Below, piece by piece: positions 1 to 7,300 of a stretch of DNA of 22,172 nucleotides (position 1 is the first letter of the stretch; the number at the start of each line of letters is the position of its first letter). The stretch is from a virus. The position numbers and the translations under genes were made by a program. The DNA lies in the IMG/VR virus record IMGVR_UViG_3300025632_000092, positions 1-22,172 of that record; one strand, written 5' to 3'. The notes beneath the pieces were generated by a model. The model searched no databases. It was given only the letters and a program-made list of their open reading frames with translations, and had not been told where the DNA came from.

Positions 1-102
1 CGGCTGTTGCTGCATGGGCGGCTGTTGCTGCATGGGCGGCTGTTGCTGCATGGGCGGCTGTTGCTGCATGGGCGGCTGTTGCTGCATGGGCGGCTGTTGC
101 TG
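1..102. repeat. Tandem 18-bp coding repeat (PMQQQP units)
   Basis: Five perfect 18-bp copies (CCCATGCAGCAACAGCCG on the minus strand) run from 1 to 90, followed by 12 bases of a sixth, and the array touches the window edge. Each unit is six whole codons, so the array stays in frame inside the ssDNA-binding protein gene and adds one PMQQQP block per copy. Identity at third codon positions points to recent slippage expansion. Confidence 0.95.
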
Positions 103-738
103 GTTAGTGCCAGGCATGTTTACACCACCGCCGCCAACGGGCGTTTGTGAGGCACCTGGTGGAAGTTGATATTGTTGACCACCGAACAAAGTTTCAGCAT
201 CGGGGCCGTTCTGAATTTCAGTACCATAACCAACAAAATCAATCGCAACAGGATTGATATACAAACCAGGTGTGTGTGTGCGATCTGTTGGGACGTTCAC
301 TTTCACGTTGGTTGCAACAGCGATGTAATCACCACATTTGATTTCATGCGCTTCAAGTTGACGATAGGCACCGTTTTCAAACTTATACATAGGCGGCGCA
401 TAACCGTTCTTGAACGTAAGAACGTAACAACCTGCATAGCCTTCACGGTTCGCAAATGGTTGACCGTTGCTGTCAACACCGTCACCATCGTTGTATTTCC
501 ATGAAAATTTAGGCGGCGCACCGTTGGGATAACCCGCAGCTTGTTCAGCCGCCATTGCGGGCCAAATATCACGTTGAAATTCATCCTTGGGAAATGCAAC
601 ACCAAATGCCCATTCTTCTTTTGGCTGCCCATTTTGATCAAGCTTGGGTTGCTTGGTTTGAACATCTTTGACGATCTGCGATTTGCCAGGATTACCCCAA
701 ACAATACGCCCAACGCCGGTTTTGATTTCAAGTGCCAT
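1..738 (-). CDS. DUF2815-like phage ssDNA-binding protein, C-terminus cut by window edge
   Basis: The frame opens at ATG 738 and stays open for 246 codons to base 1, so the C-terminus lies outside the window. A purine-rich AAGGA lies about 10 nt upstream of the ATG. The N-terminal part (MALEIKTGVGRIVWGN, then a lysine/glutamine-rich stretch and EEWAFGVAFPKDEF) resembles the DUF2815 family, phage single-stranded DNA-binding proteins that work beside DUF2800 nucleases and phage DNA polymerases. After a Gly-rich joint (PVGGGGVNMPGT) the protein enters a Pro/Met/Gln tail made of PMQQQP units. That resembles the disordered, partner-recruiting tails of SSB proteins, though the tail's function is inferred. 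Family call is by recognition, without a search; the next gene being DUF2800-like supports it. Confidence 0.75.
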   Translation of the reverse strand, partial: MALEIKTGVGRIVWGNPGKSQIVKDVQTKQPKLDQNGQPKEEWAFGVAFPKDEFQRDIWPAMAAEQAAGYPNGAPPKFSWKYNDGDGVDSNGQPFANREGYAGCYVLTFKNGYAPPMYKFENGAYRQLEAHEIKCGDYIAVATNVKVNVPTDRTHTPGLYINPVAIDFVGYGTEIQNGPDAETLFGGQQYQLPPGASQTPVGGGGVNMPGTNQQQPPMQQQPPMQQQPPMQQQPPMQQQPPMQQQP

Positions 739-765
739 TCTGATTTTTTCCTTTTCTTCAGATGA

Positions 766-1863
766 TTAAGTATTGAAGATGCGTTGCGCTTTTTTGTTCG
801 CGTCAATGCGTTTCAATTTCATGCCTGTTTGTGGTCTGTAAGTCAACGCTTTAACCGCTGTTTCATTAGCGTGTTTTTTAATTGCTTGATTAGGTGTGAT
901 CATCTTTCCTGAAACAACGTCAACACCGGTTAAAGCTTCAATCATTTCGGGCGTTATACCTTTTGCCCATGTTGTATTTCCTAAACCACGTTCAATTGCG
1001 TAGTTTTCAACAACTTCACCTTTCATACTTCTGTTTATCGCTAATTCTTCAAGTGCTTCAAGCCTTGAAATCAAAGCCGATTTTGCGCGATAGAGCGTGT
1101 CTAATTCAAAAGATAACAAAGCGTTATCAATTTCATCATCGTGCGCAACTGTTGAAGCCTCAATTGAATTCATACTTGCCATTCTTGCGGCGGGGCAATT
1201 GAAAAGTGATGGGCATTTTGCGCAATGTGAACCGGTGTTCAAATCTTCAGACAAGTTTGAAAGCGTATCATAAACCTTTTGCCAAAGTTTTACAAATTCA
1301 CCATAATCAATTTGCCACGATCTTACAGAACCTAACGGATGACCTGGACGGGGTTGAATTACCGTAAATTTAATTTGCGCAATGGTGTGTTGCGGGTTCT
1401 GAATGAAATAACCAATCGCATGTGCAATCAACGTCCAATTCATATCAGGTTCAACAATCCGCCAACCATATTTGAAATCGTCAATGTGAAGAATTCCGTT
1501 TTTAACACCGATGTGATCCGCACGGCAATTGACTTGAAATAAATCATTACCAAAAGAACTTTCAAATTCTACTGAACCCGCATGTTCTTCAATGTAATTG
1601 TTATAATCACCAACATGTTCAGCAATGTCTTGTGTGATGAAAAAACCGTTTGGCGCTTTTTGATCAATGAAATCATTTTCAATACGATCTGAACAAAAAG
1701 TTCTTTGCGCAAGCCAATGTGCAGCGTTTCCTTCATCCCGTCCGTCAACAATCGGGGCGGCGTTCATGGGCGAATTTTCGCCGCCCATGAGCCTTGAACC
1801 GTTGCAATTCATCAGGCGGTTTAGACTTGTTGCATCGGTTGTGAACATTTGAGTTAACCCCAT
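766..1863 (-). CDS. DUF2800-family PD-(D/E)XK nuclease, Cas4/AddB-like
   Basis: Visible features: an N-terminal SLNRLMNCNGS block with Cys20, a DEGNAAHWLA block (residues 43-52) typical of Cas4/RecB-type nucleases, a nuclease core with D116 and HIDDFKYG (residues 126-133, giving the D-x-K pair D129/K131), and CAKCPSLFNC (Cys214, Cys217, Cys223). One N-terminal and three C-terminal cysteines spaced C-x2-C-x5-C match the iron-sulfur staple of Cas4 and AddB nucleases. The likely role is DNA end processing in phage replication or recombination, working with the neighbouring SSB. It overlaps the upstream gene by 10 bp. ATG 1848 (MFTTDATS) is an alternative start with better ribosome-site spacing. 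Length (365 aa) fits DUF2800. Activity is inferred. Confidence 0.8.
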   Translation of the reverse strand: MGLTQMFTTDATSLNRLMNCNGSRLMGGENSPMNAAPIVDGRDEGNAAHWLAQRTFCSDRIENDFIDQKAPNGFFITQDIAEHVGDYNNYIEEHAGSVEFESSFGNDLFQVNCRADHIGVKNGILHIDDFKYGWRIVEPDMNWTLIAHAIGYFIQNPQHTIAQIKFTVIQPRPGHPLGSVRSWQIDYGEFVKLWQKVYDTLSNLSEDLNTGSHCAKCPSLFNCPAARMASMNSIEASTVAHDDEIDNALLSFELDTLYRAKSALISRLEALEELAINRSMKGEVVENYAIERGLGNTTWAKGITPEMIEALTGVDVVSGKMITPNQAIKKHANETAVKALTYRPQTGMKLKRIDANKKAQRIFNT

Positions 1864-2609
1864 TTTCCATCACGTTGCAGCAATTGTACCGCATATGCGA
1901 TCATGTTCGGTTGTGCTGCAATATCGGTGATCGCGGTCAATTGCACTTGGAACGCACCGGCCATTTCAGCGGTAATTTTCGCCAAGTAATCAGCGTTCAC
2001 CATTGGTTGACCGGCTTCATCACGTTTCTGCATTTGTGCGGAAAGATGTTGCATGAACGTGTGAAAATCCATGCCTTCAGCGGCGGGCGCGGGTGCAGGG
2101 GTTGGCGGCGCTGTTTGCTGAACCGGCGCGGGCTGTTGCTGTTGATCAACGGGCGGCATTGGTGGTGCAGTTTGTGCGACAGGCGCAACGGGTGGTGGAA
2201 TTTGCTGAACCGGCGCGGGTTGTTGCTGTTGATCAACGGGCGGCATTGGTGGTGATGTTACAGGTGTGACATTTGGCATCGGTGCAACGGGGGCAACAGG
2301 TGCAGGGGATTGCGCAACAGCGGATTTAAGTTCAGCTTCAACCGATGCGACAAATGCAGGATCAAGCTTTTTCTTTTTGCGCCAAGTGTCATCCTTGTTT
2401 TGCGCTTTTGACGGTGCATGAATGCGATCATCCCAAGGAACACCGTCACTATCAACAGCGGGGGCTTGTGTGTTCACCGGCGCGTTTTCATCATCTTCAT
2501 CACGGACGGGCGCGGGCATTGCTGGTGTTTGACCAGAACCAAAATGACCGGCAACGAATTTTGCAAGTTCATCACCGGTTTCAAACGTTAAGGTAAGTGT
2601 TGGTTTCAT
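1854..2609 (-). CDS. Pro/Gln-rich phage protein with PWDxRIH motif
   Basis: 251 aa, starting at ATG 2609 behind AAGGAAC. The N-terminus (residues 1-25) looks folded. An acidic stretch is followed by DSDGVPWDDRIHAPSKAQN and DDTWRKKKKLDP (about residues 53-84), a block I recall from many otherwise uncharacterised phage proteins encoded near replication genes. Residues about 100-175 are low-complexity Pro/Gln/Ala, containing the unit PPMPPVDQQQQPAPVQQ twice. The C-terminal ~70 residues look helical. It is the first gene of a minus-strand operon leading into the DUF2800 nuclease and the SSB, so a replication-associated scaffold role is plausible. No catalytic motif is visible and the function is unknown. 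Confidence 0.75.
   Translation of the reverse strand: MKPTLTLTFETGDELAKFVAGHFGSGQTPAMPAPVRDEDDENAPVNTQAPAVDSDGVPWDDRIHAPSKAQNKDDTWRKKKKLDPAFVASVEAELKSAVAQSPAPVAPVAPMPNVTPVTSPPMPPVDQQQQPAPVQQIPPPVAPVAQTAPPMPPVDQQQQPAPVQQTAPPTPAPAPAAEGMDFHTFMQHLSAQMQKRDEAGQPMVNADYLAKITAEMAGAFQVQLTAITDIAAQPNMIAYAVQLLQRDGKWG
2114..2254. repeat. Two 54-bp direct repeats within a coding region
   Basis: Bases 2114-2167 and 2201-2254 are the same 54-bp sequence with one mismatch that I can see (a c/t difference after GGCGCGGG). The offset is 87 bp, a multiple of three, so both copies encode the same Pro/Gln block in the 251-aa protein. Confidence 0.85.
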
Positions 2610-2718
2610 GATTTTTGTTCCTTAATCTTGGGTTATCTGTCAGATTGACATAAACCACTGTTGACACCGATGCAACAGGAATTTAACAGTGTGGTCAAGT
2701 TATGAGGGATTAAAAATC
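2610..2718. promoter_or_regulatory. Divergent promoter region with a 7-bp inverted repeat
   Basis: This gap separates two divergent operons. On the plus strand, TTGACA (2662-2667) is followed 17 bp later by TAACAG, a plausible sigma70 promoter for the gene starting at 2719. An upstream TTGACA begins near 2646. CACTGTT (2656-2662) and AACAGTG (2685-2691) form a perfect 7-bp inverted repeat with a 22-base interior that spans the putative -35 and -10 elements, as an operator or hairpin might. On the minus strand, TTGCAT then 17 bp then TATGTC is a weaker candidate for the opposite operon. All assignments come from motif reading only. Confidence 0.5.
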
Positions 2719-3342
2719 ATGGAACTTAGCGTAAGTTGTGACACTTTCGTTAGATTGGCAAAAATTGCTTCATCTAATGATGCGGGTTATCTTAAATCAA
2801 TCTGGTTAGAAATTACCGATAAAGGTGATGTTCTAGCAATCGCAACAAATCGCAAAATTGCAGCGATTGAACACCTTGGAATGATCAAAGCCGATCCTGG
2901 TAAAATGAACGTTTGTGTTGATGAAGCATTTGTTCAGCAATGCCAAACTGAAACAGCGTTCAACGGAACTATCACTTTCGTAAATAATCCCGTCCTAAAA
3001 TTCGTAAGTGCTAAAACAAGTCTTGGTTATGTTCACGCAACCAACGCGGGTGTTTACACCGATGGTAAAAATGAATTTGAAACTTGGCGTGATTGGTTTC
3101 CTGATGAAATGCCGAAAAAAACCAATGGTGGTATTTTCAGCAATCTTGATAATTTAGCATTGTTGGCATCAAGCGCACCAACCGCTTCAGTTGTTTTTCA
3201 AAAATGGATTGATGCGGAAAAACCGGTAATGGTGCGCGATGTTCATGATGACAAATGGGTTGGGCTTTTCATGCCGCGCCCTGATGCAAAAAATCGTTCA
3301 CCTGAACCGTTCGCAATTCCAACATGGGTTGAAAAAACATGA
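2719..3342 (+). CDS. Possible sliding-clamp-like (DnaN-fold) protein
   Basis: Translation from ATG 2719 gives 207 aa; the start has GAGGG upstream at a workable distance, and I reject the in-frame ATG at 2689. The stretch KSIWLEITDKGDVLAIATNR (about residues 26-45) followed by IAAIEHLG resembles the beta-clamp pattern of a strand pair ending in 'ATN/DxxR-A'. The end (KPVMVRDVHDDKWVGLFMPRP, about residues 168-188) resembles the clamp C-terminal strands 'PVLIR...WVGLIMPM'. At about 207 aa it would hold two clamp-sized domains, like T4 gp45 or PCNA, rather than three as in bacterial DnaN. It opens the replication operon and overlaps the next gene by ATGA. The fold is a hypothesis; it may instead be an unrelated phage protein. 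Confidence 0.4.
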   Translation: MELSVSCDTFVRLAKIASSNDAGYLKSIWLEITDKGDVLAIATNRKIAAIEHLGMIKADPGKMNVCVDEAFVQQCQTETAFNGTITFVNNPVLKFVSAKTSLGYVHATNAGVYTDGKNEFETWRDWFPDEMPKKTNGGIFSNLDNLALLASSAPTASVVFQKWIDAEKPVMVRDVHDDKWVGLFMPRPDAKNRSPEPFAIPTWVEKT

Positions 3343-3761
3343 TCCCTGTAAGTTGCCGTGTTAAACACGATCCCGAAAATGGGACGTATGGGGATTGTTT
3401 GCGGGCTGTTGTCGCGTCCATACTTGAAATTGAACCACCTGAAAACGTTCCCCATTTCTTTCATGACAATCCTGGTGGTGATGAAGGTCATGAACGTTTG
3501 CGTGAATTTCTTAAAACGCAAGGTCTTGTTCCGTTCATGACTTATTTCAGCGGCGATGACAGTTTAGAAAACGTTCTTCAAACACAACAGTCAATTAACC
3601 CTGATGTTCATTTTGCGCTTTTCTGTCAAAGTGAAACGGCTGATCATGTGGTTGTTTGCTGCAATGGTAAAGTTGTTCATAACCCGTCATGGGTTCAAGG
3701 CAGTGTGACCGGCCCGAATTCAAACGGGTATTGGGGCGTTATGGTGTTTGCGAAATGTTGA
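3339..3761 (+). CDS. Small papain-like-fold protein with Cys-His-Asn candidate triad
   Basis: 140 aa, starting within the ATGA overlap with the preceding stop. YGDCLRAVVASILEI puts Cys20 at the start of a helix, the arrangement of papain-like and C39-type peptidases. ADHVVVCCNGKVVHNPS supplies His103 and Asn115 in two following strands, so Cys20-His103-Asn115 would complete a triad. I recognise the 'GDCxRAxxASILE...VPHF...DHxVV...VVHxPS' pattern as a frequent uncharacterised phage protein family. It could be a peptidase, amidase or transglutaminase-like enzyme, or an inactive relative; the substrate is unknown. There is no signal peptide or membrane segment. Its place between replication genes argues for a cytoplasmic role rather than lysis. 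Confidence 0.6.
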   Translation: MIPVSCRVKHDPENGTYGDCLRAVVASILEIEPPENVPHFFHDNPGGDEGHERLREFLKTQGLVPFMTYFSGDDSLENVLQTQQSINPDVHFALFCQSETADHVVVCCNGKVVHNPSWVQGSVTGPNSNGYWGVMVFAKC

Positions 3762-4477
3762 TTAAAAACGGTAAATTTTGGCTTGGTGATTGTCTTGAAT
3801 TGATGAAAGACATTCCTGATGGTTCTGTTGATATGATTTTATGTGATTTACCCTATGGAACTACACGAAATAAATGGGACACTGTAATTCCGTTTGAGCC
3901 GTTGTGGGAACAATACTGGCGTGTTGCAAAACCAAATGCAGCAGTTGTTTTAACAGCACAAACACCTTTTGATAAACTACTTGGTTCATCGCAAATTCAA
4001 TTTTTAAAATATGAATGGGTTTGGAATAAAATGCGTGGAACAGGTCATTTAAACGCAAAAAAACAACCAATGAAATCACATGAAAATTGTTTAGTTTTTT
4101 ATCGCAAACAATGTTTTTACAACCCGCAAAAAACATTTGGTCATAGTAATTATGAAACAAGTGAAAATAGCGCGTCTGATAATTACAACAAGGTTGTAGG
4201 AACTAAAACCAAAAACACAGATGGTTCGCGTTATCCCGTCACAATTCAAGATTTCAAGATTAAGAAAAATCCCGAACACCCAACGCAAAAACCGGTTGGG
4301 TTGTTTGAATACCTGATCAAGACGTATACAAATGAAGGTGAAACCGTCCTGGATAATTGCGCCGGTTCAGGTACAACAGCCGTTGCTTGTGAGAACACAA
4401 ACCGCAAATGGATTTGCATTGAACAATTGCCTGAATATTATTATCCGGCGGTAATGCGGGTGGCATCATTACCATGA
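3755..4477 (+). CDS. Beta-class N6-adenine/N4-cytosine DNA methyltransferase
   Basis: 240 aa from ATG 3755, overlapping the previous stop by 7 bp; the longer in-frame start at 3689 would lie deep inside the upstream gene and is rejected. The catalytic DLPY motif (31-34) comes first. HPTQKP (175-180) and the AdoMet-binding VLDNCAGSGTT (198-208) follow near the C-terminus, the beta-class order of the N6_N4_Mtase family. The enzyme would transfer a methyl group from S-adenosylmethionine to an exocyclic amine in DNA. No partner restriction endonuclease is adjacent, so it is probably an orphan modification enzyme protecting phage DNA. The recognition site cannot be read from sequence. It overlaps the helicase gene by ATGA. 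Confidence 0.9.
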   Translation: MLIKNGKFWLGDCLELMKDIPDGSVDMILCDLPYGTTRNKWDTVIPFEPLWEQYWRVAKPNAAVVLTAQTPFDKLLGSSQIQFLKYEWVWNKMRGTGHLNAKKQPMKSHENCLVFYRKQCFYNPQKTFGHSNYETSENSASDNYNKVVGTKTKNTDGSRYPVTIQDFKIKKNPEHPTQKPVGLFEYLIKTYTNEGETVLDNCAGSGTTAVACENTNRKWICIEQLPEYYYPAVMRVASLP

Positions 4478-6123
4478 TCACGTTACGCCCTGATCAATTC
4501 AATCTGAAGATTGGTATTTATGGCGGTTGGGAAACCGGTAAATCAAACATGCTTGCCGTGTTGCCAACGGGCGGCGGTAAATCAATCGTTATGTCAGATA
4601 TTATTCTTGATAAATATCAACTTGGTTATCGTCAAATTATCATGGCGCACCGGACGGAACTTGTTGGTCAAATGTCTGTTCACGTTGGGCGGCGTGGTAT
4701 TAAACATCGGATTATTGCGCCTAAAAATGTCGTTCGCCAAGTCATTGAAGAACATAGAAGTGAATTCAACGGTTATTCTTTTGTTAATCCAACGGCAAAT
4801 TGTTCAGTTGGCGGTGTTGATACGATCCTTTCACGCGCTGATGAATTGAAAGAATGGGCTGAACAGCAAGAACACTGGTACATTGATGAAGCGCACCACG
4901 TTTTGCGCGGTAACAAATGGGGAAAGTGCGTTGATCTTTTCCCCCGTGCGCTTGGATTAGGCGTAACCGCAACACCTGAACGCGCCGATGGTCAAGGGCT
5001 TGGAATTCATTCAGACGGTGTTTTTCACGAAATGGTTCAAGGTCCAACCATGCGTGAACTTATAGATCAAGGGGCGCTATGTGATTATGAAATTGTTATT
5101 CCTGAAAGTGATTTTGAAGTTCCTGAACAAGTTGCACCTGGTGGTGATTATTCACCTAAAAAAATGCGTGAAGCTTCAGAAAAATCACACATTGTTGGCG
5201 ATGTTGTTAAGGAATACATCAAATACGCAATGGGGAAACGCGCAATCGTTTTCGCTACCGATGTTGAAACGTCAAACGAAATTGCCAAAAACTTCAATGC
5301 GCAAGGAATTGCCGCCGCGTCGGTATCTGCTAAGACACCGCCCGAAGTAAGGGCTGATTATATTCGTCGCTTTAGGGATGGTCGTTTAACTGTTCTGGTG
5401 AATGTTGATTTGTTCGGTGAAGGTTTTGATGTACCGGCTGTTGAAGTTGTAATAATGGCTAGACCAACCGCAAGCCTTGCTGTTTTTCTTCAGCAATTCG
5501 GGCGCGTGTTGCGCACCATGCTTGGTAAACAATACGGTTTGGTTATTGATCATGTTTCAAATTGGAAGCGTCACGGGTTCCCCGATAAGCCGCGATTGTG
5601 GACGCTAGACCGGCGTGACAAGCGCGGTAAAAAAGAACCTGATCCTGAAGATATTCCGCTAACGGTTTGCAAAGGTTGTTCCCGTCCATACGAACGATTT
5701 TATACAGCTTGCCCGCATTGTGGATTAGAACCACCGATTATAACAGCCGTTCGCAATCTTGAACAAATTGACGGTGATCTTGTTTTGCTTGATCGTGCAA
5801 AGCTTGAAGAATTGCGTAAAGCGGCTGAACTACCTTCACCGGCTGATGTTGCCCAACGTACAGCACATGTTGCGGGCGGTGGTGCTGGTACACTTGCGGC
5901 GCGTCAACAAATCGAAAGAATTCAAACGCAACAAAAACTTGAAGCAACAATAAATCAATGGGCCGGTATTCAACGCGCAAAAGGGCGTTCGGATCGTGAA
6001 AGTCACAAACGGTTTTTCATTGCAACCGGTGTTGATGTTTTAAGTGCGCTTGCTGAACCCCGTGCAAAGATGGACGGATTAACAAATACAATAGAAGGAT
6101 GGATTAACAATGCCACCAGTTGA
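4474..6123 (+). CDS. SF2 DEAH-box helicase with C-terminal zinc ribbon
   Basis: 549 aa. Motifs seen in order: Q-motif-like LRPDQ (4-8), Walker A PTGGGKS (31-37), motif Ia MAHRTEL (57-63), DEAH (138-141), motif III TATPER (165-170), then the second RecA domain with VNVDLFGEGFDVP (309-321) and motif VI QQFGRVLR (340-347). Cys399, Cys402, Cys413 and Cys416 form a CxGC/CPHC zinc ribbon. The ~130 residues after it are mostly helical and not recognised. This is the RecG/RadD/UvrB-like ATP-dependent helicase found in phage replication modules with VRR-NUC and DUF2800 proteins. Likely role: unwinding or remodelling branched DNA during replication. It overlaps the upstream gene by ATGA and the DUF3310 gene by 14 bp. 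Confidence 0.9.
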   Translation: MITLRPDQFNLKIGIYGGWETGKSNMLAVLPTGGGKSIVMSDIILDKYQLGYRQIIMAHRTELVGQMSVHVGRRGIKHRIIAPKNVVRQVIEEHRSEFNGYSFVNPTANCSVGGVDTILSRADELKEWAEQQEHWYIDEAHHVLRGNKWGKCVDLFPRALGLGVTATPERADGQGLGIHSDGVFHEMVQGPTMRELIDQGALCDYEIVIPESDFEVPEQVAPGGDYSPKKMREASEKSHIVGDVVKEYIKYAMGKRAIVFATDVETSNEIAKNFNAQGIAAASVSAKTPPEVRADYIRRFRDGRLTVLVNVDLFGEGFDVPAVEVVIMARPTASLAVFLQQFGRVLRTMLGKQYGLVIDHVSNWKRHGFPDKPRLWTLDRRDKRGKKEPDPEDIPLTVCKGCSRPYERFYTACPHCGLEPPIITAVRNLEQIDGDLVLLDRAKLEELRKAAELPSPADVAQRTAHVAGGGAGTLAARQQIERIQTQQKLEATINQWAGIQRAKGRSDRESHKRFFIATGVDVLSALAEPRAKMDGLTNTIEGWINNATS

Positions 6124-6346
6124 AGATAGGCGCGATATGGTCAATCATCCACCACATTACACAAATCATCCATCTGGTGTTGAATGCATTACTGTTACAG
6201 AGCATATGAATTTCAACAACGGCAATGCGATTAAATACATTTGGCGGGCTGATGAAAAAGGCAATGCTATTGAAGATTTAGAAAAGGCCCGTTGGTATAT
6301 TGAACGTGAAATTCAACGTAGAAAGAAAATGAAAACCGATGTCTGA
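6110..6346 (+). CDS. DUF3310 (SaV-like) protein
   Basis: 78 aa. The core NHPPHYTNHPSGVECI, the EHMNFNNGNAIKYIWRA block and a C-terminal helix EDLEKARWYIEREI are diagnostic of DUF3310. The family includes Staphylococcus phage SaV-type proteins and is linked to T7 gp1.7, a nucleotide kinase. A role in nucleotide metabolism is therefore possible but not shown for this short version. The start is ATG 6110 with AGGA about 10 nt upstream, inside the end of the helicase gene; a second in-frame ATG precedes NHPPHY. Confidence 0.85.
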   Translation: MPPVEDRRDMVNHPPHYTNHPSGVECITVTEHMNFNNGNAIKYIWRADEKGNAIEDLEKARWYIEREIQRRKKMKTDV

Positions 6347-6395
6347 AATGAGTGAAACAGACCAGATTTGCACGGATTGTTGCGATGACCAGTGA
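6339..6395 (+). CDS. Possible 18-codon linker ORF
   Basis: ATG 6339 overlaps the DUF3310 stop (ATGTCTGA) and reads MSEMSETDQICTDCCDDQ to TGA 6393-6395. That stop overlaps the likely VRR-NUC start at 6385. The chained overlaps match the style of this operon, and the peptide has three cysteines. It may only keep ribosomes moving into the next gene (translational coupling). There is no homology argument and it may not be a real gene. Confidence 0.25.
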   Translation: MSEMSETDQICTDCCDDQ

Positions 6396-6783
6396 AGCCG
6401 CTGTTCAATCCGCCACGCGGCGCGATCATGCCTATATTGGTCCCATGTGGCGCAACAATTCAGGCGCTTGCTATGATGAACGCGGGCGATTGATCCGGTA
6501 CGGGTTGGGCAATGACAGCGCCCAAATCAACCAGGAAATCAAGTCTAGCGATCTGATAGGTATCACGCCGGTTCTGATCACACCGACCATGTACGGGCAA
6601 ATTTTGGGGGTGTTCACCGCCTATGAATGCAAACCGTCCGGTTGGCGATACAATTCGGTTCCATCAAAATCAAATCGTGACATAGCGCAAAACAAGTTTC
6701 ACAACATCGTTCGGGATGCGGGCGGTTTTGCGGGTTTCGTAAGTGATCCAAACGATATACATTCGATAATTAGACGGGGATAA
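6385..6783 (+). CDS. VRR-NUC domain nuclease
   Basis: 132 aa from ATG 6385 (MTSEAAVQ), which is where homology to VRR-NUC proteins begins; an in-frame GTG at 6352 would add eleven residues. Motifs: AAVQ helix, WRNNSGAC (22-29), GRLIRYGLGN (34-43), SSDLIGITP (54-62, with D56), AYECK (79-83, E81 and K83 of the PD-(D/E)XK core) and a following helix with Q102. VRR-NUC proteins are structure-specific endonucleases related to Holliday-junction resolvases and the FAN1 core. In phages they accompany the SF2 helicase and DUF2800 gene, as here, so branch cleavage during replication or before packaging is likely. The reading frame looks richer in G+C than its neighbours. Confidence 0.85.
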   Translation: MTSEAAVQSATRRDHAYIGPMWRNNSGACYDERGRLIRYGLGNDSAQINQEIKSSDLIGITPVLITPTMYGQILGVFTAYECKPSGWRYNSVPSKSNRDIAQNKFHNIVRDAGGFAGFVSDPNDIHSIIRRG

Positions 6784-6788
6784 AAACA

Positions 6789-7061
6789 ATGAAACACGGT
6801 GACAAAATCAAGAAAGAAATTTTGCATCAGGGGTGCATGATTTGGGCTGAAGACGTTTCAAAGCTTTCAGCGCGGGCAATTGGTAAACGCATGAATGGTT
6901 ATACACATTCAGCGGTTCTTTACCATTTTGGGACGTTTGAAAAGCTGAAGAATGCAATTGCCCAACATGCTGTTGAAACAGATTTTGAAGCTGTTGTTCG
7001 GCAATTGCAAGCTGTTGATCATCCGGCTTTAAGTCTTTTGAAAAGCGCAACACCGCGATAG
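6789..7061 (+). CDS. Short TetR-type helix-turn-helix protein
   Basis: 90 aa. SARAIGKRMNGYTHSAVLYHFGTFEKLKNAIAQHA (about residues 27-61) matches the TetR N-terminal DNA-binding domain, including the LYHFGT turn. The long ligand-binding domain of full TetR repressors is absent; only about 25 residues follow. It is the last gene of the plus-strand operon and probably encodes a phage regulator acting on phage or host promoters. Its 3' end overlaps the opposing HNH gene by 43 bp. Confidence 0.75.
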   Translation: MKHGDKIKKEILHQGCMIWAEDVSKLSARAIGKRMNGYTHSAVLYHFGTFEKLKNAIAQHAVETDFEAVVRQLQAVDHPALSLLKSATPR

Positions 7062-7300
7062 TTTTGTTCTTTGTGAAGTTTCCACCATTGCGGAACATTT
7101 GTGATGATCCATATCCAAGATTTCAGATGTAAATCAGCTTTTAATTCGTTACAAGCGCGGCAAGCTTTCACTTTTATCTTACCGTTTTGACTTTTTGCAA
7201 CTATATGATCACTTGTGCATTGCAAACCGTCACCGGTTCTATGGTTCATTACGCGATCACACCAATAACACTTGGTAATTCTTTTCTTACGTTTCACCAT
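7019..7300 (-). CDS. HNH endonuclease
   Basis: 93 aa. CYWC (Cys11, Cys14) and CRAC (Cys47, Cys50) form the usual zinc-binding pairs. CTSDHIVAKSQNG (28-40) carries the D-H catalytic pair, and CRACNELKADL supplies the N of the HNH signature. Small HNH proteins in phages may be nicking enzymes, homing endonucleases or packaging cofactors. This one sits far from the terminase genes and ends the small-gene operon, so a homing or replication role is as likely as packaging. The last 43 bp overlap the opposing TetR-like gene. Confidence 0.85.
   Translation of the reverse strand: MVKRKKRITKCYWCDRVMNHRTGDGLQCTSDHIVAKSQNGKIKVKACRACNELKADLHLKSWIWIITNVPQWWKLHKEQNYRGVALFKRLKAG

Noticed and set aside
1-102. 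CRISPR-like array
   Set aside because: The repeats are directly tandem with no spacers and are whole-codon units inside a coding frame.
303-806. A 167-aa minus-strand reading frame
   Set aside because: It is out of frame with, and largely inside, the clear ssDNA-binding protein frame 1-738; its product is basic low-complexity sequence without a motif.
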